From Lachnospiraceae bacterium (GTDB lineage: Bacteria; Bacillota; Clostridia; Lachnospirales; Lachnospiraceae): a stretch of 35,809 nucleotides of DNA. Made by a program: the position numbers and the translations under genes. This document shows positions 32,165 through 35,809 of this stretch, piece by piece (position 1 is the stretch's first letter; every line of letters begins with the position of its first letter). The notes beneath the pieces were generated by a model. The model saw only the letters and a list, made by a program, of their open reading frames with translations, had not been told where the DNA came from and did not search any database. Location: assembly GCA_910576335.1 (NCBI GenBank), contig CAJTIU010000044.1:1-35809 (forward strand). The letters are read 5' to 3'.

Positions 32165-33032
32165 ATGGATCAGGAATTACGCCTTGAAATAATATATGAA
32201 AATAATCTGGATACCGACAAGTTTGCCCGTATGTTCAATAATAAGGCGCAAAGTTACAAGTTCTATTGGTTTGAGGCCATACTGAATCTGTCAGTGGCTT
32301 CTGAGGAGGATTTGACATTTGAGGAGATAATAGACGAGATGATCTGTGAAGCCTGGCACACTGTTACGCATTATCATCTTAGGCTGGGACCGACAGTGAA
32401 TGGAAATGCCGAGAATTTTCTGGAACATGCATTCTGTTATCAGAAGTTGGGTGCAATACAACAAAGCGCAGTTCCTTCAGGACAGGAACCCGGGTGTTCC
32501 GGGGGTGATATATAAGATTTGTCCGGAAAACGAAGAGCTAAGGAAGCTGGAGCAGGCCCGCGATCTGTGGAAAACGGCTGCAGAGATTACCGGAACACCC
32601 ATAAAGGAAATCTATACCGGGAAGGATATTCCGATTGATTCTTTGTCTATAGATCACTTTGTCCCGAGGTCATACATTTCAAATGATGAGCTATGGAATC
32701 TTACTCCGATGAGAAGGTCTCTGAATTCTAGCAAAAACAATAAACTGCCCTTTTGGGAAGAGTTTTTTAAGCCCTTTGCCCAGTATCAGTTTTATTTGTA
32801 TGGCTTAATCTTTCCAGAAGAAAAAACAGCACAATCCGAGATACTGATAAAGAAATTCAATAAATGCCGCAGAAACAATTTGAATGCGATATGGGCGGCA
32901 AAGACGCTATATATTCCTGGGAATTCGATTCTGCAGTTTATGAATATTCTGGAACATAATATGAAGCCGATTTACGATGCGGCACGTTTGCAAGGATATG
33001 ATACATGGAAAATAAGCAAAAATCAGCTATAA
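32165..33032 (+). pseudogene. HNH endonuclease, frameshifted
   Basis: The N-terminal half (32165 to about 32450) contains KFYWFEAILNL and EEIIDEMICEAWHTV, the N-terminal region I associate with a class of stand-alone HNH nucleases. The C-terminal half continues in the next frame from about 32450 to 33032 and carries the nuclease motif: SIDHFVPRSY, then ELWNLTPMRRSLNSSKNNKLP. The frames overlap between 32400 and 32515, and a one-base change near 32445-32455 would join them into one protein of about 288 residues. Unless this is a sequencing error, the nuclease is inactive. The start follows GAGGAG. The methyltransferase overlaps its end by 28 bases. Confidence 0.72.
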
Positions 33033-33658
33033 ACCAGACAATAGAATACTATGAAAAGAATGCATCTGCTTTTATAGAATCAACTATAGATGCAGATGTC
33101 TCTGAGCTATACCGACCATTTGAAAAACTTCTTACCCCAGGATGCAGAATACTGGATCTAGGATGTGGAAGCGGTAGGGATAGTAAATATTTTGCTGATA
33201 AAGGTTATGATGTTGTGGCCGTGGATCCTTCGCCTGCAATGTGTGCGCAGACAAGATCATTGGTGGACATACCGGTACTTGAAATGAAGGCAGAAGACAT
33301 TCCGTTCTCCAATGAATTCGATGCTGTGTGGGCATGTGCATCGTTGCTGCATGTTTCAAAGGATAATCAGTCGAAGACATTGAGATCAATTGGCGAGGCG
33401 TTAAAAACGGGCGGGATCTGTTATTGTTCATGGAAGTATGGGGAAGAAGAACGAATTGTTGGAGGAAGGCATTTTACTGACTTTACCGAAAAAACCTTCG
33501 AGGAATTATTAGAAGAGGCTGCTATATTTACAGAGGAAAGTATTTGGACGACTTATGATGTTAGAAGCCACAGACGAGGTCAAAAGTGGCTCAATGTACT
33601 GGTTAGGAAAAATCTAGCCAGGTGTGATTTTGCAAAGCCACCTTTGGTAAAAATATAG
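33005..33658 (+). CDS. Class I SAM-dependent methyltransferase
   Basis: The 217-residue protein has the Rossmann methyltransferase motifs: motif I LDLGCGSGRDSKYF (near residue 50), motif II VVAVDPSP, and WACASLLHVS (near 110). The substrate-binding end is compact, so a small-molecule or protein target is possible; no DNA-methylase DPPY/NPPY motif is seen, so it is not evidently the modification half of an R-M pair. It overlaps the HNH reading frame by 28 bases and is intact. A 9-bp hairpin lies on its stop codon (33658-33679). Confidence 0.82.
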   Translation: MENKQKSAINQTIEYYEKNASAFIESTIDADVSELYRPFEKLLTPGCRILDLGCGSGRDSKYFADKGYDVVAVDPSPAMCAQTRSLVDIPVLEMKAEDIPFSNEFDAVWACASLLHVSKDNQSKTLRSIGEALKTGGICYCSWKYGEEERIVGGRHFTDFTEKTFEELLEEAAIFTEESIWTTYDVRSHRRGQKWLNVLVRKNLARCDFAKPPLVKI

Positions 33659-33679
33659 GATCTTGCAAGAGCAAGATCC
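33658..33679 (+). terminator. Hairpin at the methyltransferase stop
   Basis: GGATCTTGC-AAGA-GCAAGATCC is a perfect 9-bp stem starting on the last base of the stop codon. No T-run follows at once; a T-rich stretch begins about 12 bases later. Confidence 0.5.
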
Positions 33680-33800
33680 CAGAAGCGTTTTCTTTCAGCT
33701 CCGGAGAACCTATTCGGTTTGAGGTTATCGCATAACCCAAAGTTTGGCTCGGGAAAGAGTTATTAGTAGAAAACTTTATAAAAGTTTTTGGGAGGGTAAT

Positions 33801-35636
33801 ATGCCATTAGAAAAAGGCGGAAGAGCAGATAAAAAAGGAAATCAATATGAAACAAATTGTATTATCTATGAGATTCTTAAAGTTCTAAATGAAATAAATT
33901 ATAGTGTTGTAGTGGAAGCACTTGGTACAGATGAAATAGGAACGGATATTCTTATAACGACTTTTGAAGGCATAAAAGAACATCAGCAATGTAAAGCGCG
34001 AAATGCCAGTAAAATAAGTTGGGGGATTTCTGATCTAAAAGCAAAAGACATATTAAGCGCCTGGAAAATACAGTTGAATCGGAATGATGATAGGAAGGTT
34101 GCATTGGTAAGTCCAATGGAGTGTTCTTTTTTAGTAGATTTAAATGATCGGGCACATAACACGAGTGGCAAAGCCGAGGATTTTTATAATATTCAGATTT
34201 TGGAAAGCAGCAAAGAGTTTCGAAAGTTTTATGAAAGTTTTTGTAAAGAGATGGGGGTGGATATTAAGAAAAATGAATATGTGTTAAAAAGTATAGATTA
34301 CTTACAAAGAATCTATTATAAGCGTATGTCGGAATATGAGCTTCAGGAGCTTATAAATCAAAGTATACAGTTTTTATTTATAAGTGAAAGAAGTGCTGTA
34401 TATAACGCTTTTGTTTCATTTGTAGTTACAAAAGATATATTGGGAAAAGAAATAACGCAATCCATGCTATATGATTATTTGAAGAATCAGAAAATAGAAT
34501 TTCGTCTTAGGGATGGTGATGATAGAATTTCTCCAAGAATAGAGGAGATTAATTATGAATACAGGGAAACATTTAAGCCTCTACAGGGTGGATTAATAGA
34601 TAGAGAGGAATTTAACAGTTGTATAAATGCGATAGAAAAAGAAAAACCATTTATTATTTCAGGTAATGCAGGATACGGAAAAAGCGGATGTACTGAAGAA
34701 ATTTTAAATTACTGTGAAAGAAAAAACATACCTTATATTGCCATAAAACTTGACAGGAGAATACCAAAGGGAAATTGTGAAAAGTGGGGGCAGGAGTTGG
34801 GTCTGCCAGGTTCAGTTGCCTATGCGATTCATTGTATTTCAAAGAATGAAAAAGCTGTAATTGTATTGGATCAGTTGGACGCTTTAAGATGGACACAGGC
34901 AAACTCAAGTGAGGCCATTTCCATATGTATGGAATTAATTAGGCAGGTGAAATATCTGAATCGTGAGCGGGAAAAGAAAATAATTATAGTATTTGTCTGT
35001 AGAAGTTATGATCTTGAAAATGACAATCATATAGGTTCGTTATTTAAGCAGGAAGGATCTAAAGAAAGCGATTGGACAATTGTTAATATAGGAAATTTTG
35101 ATGAAAATACAGTCAGGAAAATAATTGGCGAAGAATATAAAAACTTGTCTATTAAGTTGAAAATGTTACTAAGCATACCAAGCAATATCTATATTTGGCA
35201 ACATTTGGAAAAAGAACAGTCATACAGTGATTGCCTGACTACCAGCCACTTAATTGAAAATTGGTTTCAACAGATTTGCCGAAAAAGTATTGCTGCGGGA
35301 CTACATGAGAAATCTGTCATTGAATTTTATATACAACATGGTAACTTTGAAAAAATTATATCTAATGTGGAAACATTAAATGAAGAGCAAATAAAATCTG
35401 TATTGGAAATGGCAATTCCTTACATGGTTTCAGACGAATACCGGGAGTTGGCAAAGACTATTATTCTCAGTTGCATAAACAGCAATATTGATTTGGAATT
35501 TCCGGTGATTCAAATTTTTGATAAAGAATATATTAAGCTGGAAGATGACAGGACGTTTTTACACGAGGTTATGAGTTCGAAGATAAGTAAAAGGATAGTT
35601 TGGTTATTTGTTCATTATTTGGAGCTTCCTGTATAA
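33801..35636 (+). CDS. Nuclease-STAND NTPase (Avs/Cap4-like), probably 3'-truncated
   Basis: Residues 1-125 resemble a PD-(D/E)xK nuclease of the DUF4297/Cap4 type: GGRADKKGNQYE, then E39, D49 in EIGTD and the Q-x-K motif QCK (63-65). Residues about 250-480 form a STAND-type NTPase: Walker A SGNAGYGKSG (near 287-296) and Walker B AVIVLDQLD (near 352-360), with a winged-helix-like region after. Such fusions are antiviral sensors: the C-terminal repeats detect a phage protein and the nuclease destroys DNA. Here the protein ends at 611 residues, without a long repeat domain, and its stop lies at the start of an IS. GGAGG precedes the ATG. Family-level activity is inferred; no assay or search supports it here. 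Confidence 0.72.
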   Translation: MPLEKGGRADKKGNQYETNCIIYEILKVLNEINYSVVVEALGTDEIGTDILITTFEGIKEHQQCKARNASKISWGISDLKAKDILSAWKIQLNRNDDRKVALVSPMECSFLVDLNDRAHNTSGKAEDFYNIQILESSKEFRKFYESFCKEMGVDIKKNEYVLKSIDYLQRIYYKRMSEYELQELINQSIQFLFISERSAVYNAFVSFVVTKDILGKEITQSMLYDYLKNQKIEFRLRDGDDRISPRIEEINYEYRETFKPLQGGLIDREEFNSCINAIEKEKPFIISGNAGYGKSGCTEEILNYCERKNIPYIAIKLDRRIPKGNCEKWGQELGLPGSVAYAIHCISKNEKAVIVLDQLDALRWTQANSSEAISICMELIRQVKYLNREREKKIIIVFVCRSYDLENDNHIGSLFKQEGSKESDWTIVNIGNFDENTVRKIIGEEYKNLSIKLKMLLSIPSNIYIWQHLEKEQSYSDCLTTSHLIENWFQQICRKSIAAGLHEKSVIEFYIQHGNFEKIISNVETLNEEQIKSVLEMAIPYMVSDEYRELAKTIILSCINSNIDLEFPVIQIFDKEYIKLEDDRTFLHEVMSSKISKRIVWLFVHYLELPV

Positions 35637-35665
35637 TATAAAGTGTAAAGGGAGTTGATAAAAAA

Positions 35666-35736
35666 AGATACCTCGTATATAGTTGGATTATTACTGACCA
35701 GCCAGTTGGTAAAATCCAAAAACACAAGAGGTATCT
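35666..35736 (+). promoter_or_regulatory. Leader hairpin covering the transposase ribosome-binding site
   Basis: AGATACCTC (35666-35674) pairs with GAGGTATCT (35728-35736), with inner TTGGAT/ATCCAA and ACCA/TGGT helices. The GAGG that serves as SD for the ATG at 35740 is inside the stem. Confidence 0.7.
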
Positions 35737-35739
35737 AAG

Positions 35740-35809
35740 ATGAATGTTAAGGCAAATCAAACAAAAAAGCAAGTAAATGTAGAAAACCAGGCAAATCTTC
35801 TTTTGTCAA
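35740..35809 (+). CDS. N-terminal end of a probable transposase, 3' end outside the window
   Basis: The frame runs from ATG 35740 to the window end, 23 codons, starting MNVKANQTKKQVNVENQANL. It is Lys- and Asn/Gln-rich, as transposase N-termini often are. No motif is available, so the call rests on the hairpin leader and island context. Confidence 0.5.
   Translation, partial: MNVKANQTKKQVNVENQANLLLS

Larger units (their letters stand above)
35637..35809 (+). mobile_element. Left end of an insertion sequence
   Basis: The sequence after the STAND gene stop holds a long leader hairpin and then the start of a reading frame that runs off the window. The exact terminus is not visible; it could lie anywhere from about 35610 to 35645. 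The family is not assignable from 23 residues. Confidence 0.6.

Noticed and set aside
33005-33658. DNA-modification methylase of a restriction system
   Set aside because: No DPPY/NPPY-type catalytic motif is seen; the sequence looks like a small-molecule-type class I methyltransferase.
1-35809. CRISPR arrays, tRNA and rRNA genes
   Set aside because: No regularly spaced repeats, and no cloverleaf tRNA or rRNA-like sequence was recognised; the only tRNA-linked signal is the leuS T-box.

Overview
The window looks like a chromosomal segment of a low-to-mid-GC gut Firmicute, most likely a Lachnospiraceae (Dorea, Blautia or Mediterraneibacter-like) genome. Supporting signs are strong SD-led starts (GGAGG and relatives), a T-box leader in front of leuS, TTGACA/TATAAT promoters, the EF-G paralog, yerC, DUF1836, pcrA and rlmD gene content, and many perfect-stem intergenic hairpins. 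The species is an inference; no rRNA or tRNA gene is visible.

Layout. (1) 1-2079: the tail of an insertion sequence lies against a 5'-truncated FtsX-type permease, followed by a DUF1648 membrane protein. (2) 2286-9665: housekeeping block with an EF-G paralog that has unusual GTPase motifs, the TrkA/TrkH potassium-uptake pair, a large membrane-anchored protein of unknown function, and a convergent small P-loop protein. (3) 9805-12476: promoter, T-box leader and leuS. (4) 12717-18518: a membrane protein with a helical domain, a large palindromic element, an L-asparaginase, a MerR regulator whose own promoter has the MerR-type long spacer and internal operator, a TM2 / SPFH-SHOCT / zinc-ribbon cluster resembling the Bacillus ydjG-ydjI membrane-stress genes, and two convergent small genes of unknown function. 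(5) 18668-29462: PHP-family phosphoesterase, yerC (TrpR-like), DUF1836 regulator, a heterodimeric ABC exporter with one degenerate ATP site, an EFR1-type flavodoxin/ferredoxin protein, pcrA helicase (TTG start), a small acidic-tailed membrane protein, and rlmD.

(6) 29463-35809 is an accessory island: lower GC, fragments and frameshifts. It contains a mosaic remnant of a UvrD-like helicase, a truncated dinD, an intact RelE/ParE toxin-antitoxin pair, a broken GNAT acetyltransferase, a DUF6155 gene, a frameshifted HNH endonuclease overlapped by a SAM methyltransferase, and a protein that joins an N-terminal PD-(D/E)xK-like nuclease to a STAND-type NTPase (Avs/Cap4-like architecture). That last gene ends directly against the start of another insertion sequence and is probably truncated by it. 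The island reads as a decaying defence locus in which the toxin-antitoxin pair, the methyltransferase and perhaps the nuclease-STAND protein are still intact.

The least explained signals are two related cloverleaf-like intergenic elements (4361-4487 and 27415-27583) that start at the stop codons of the EF-G paralog and pcrA, a 181-bp nested palindrome with 26-bp perfect arms (13710-13890), and long perfect palindromes inside the coding frames of the dinD fragment and a neighbouring remnant.
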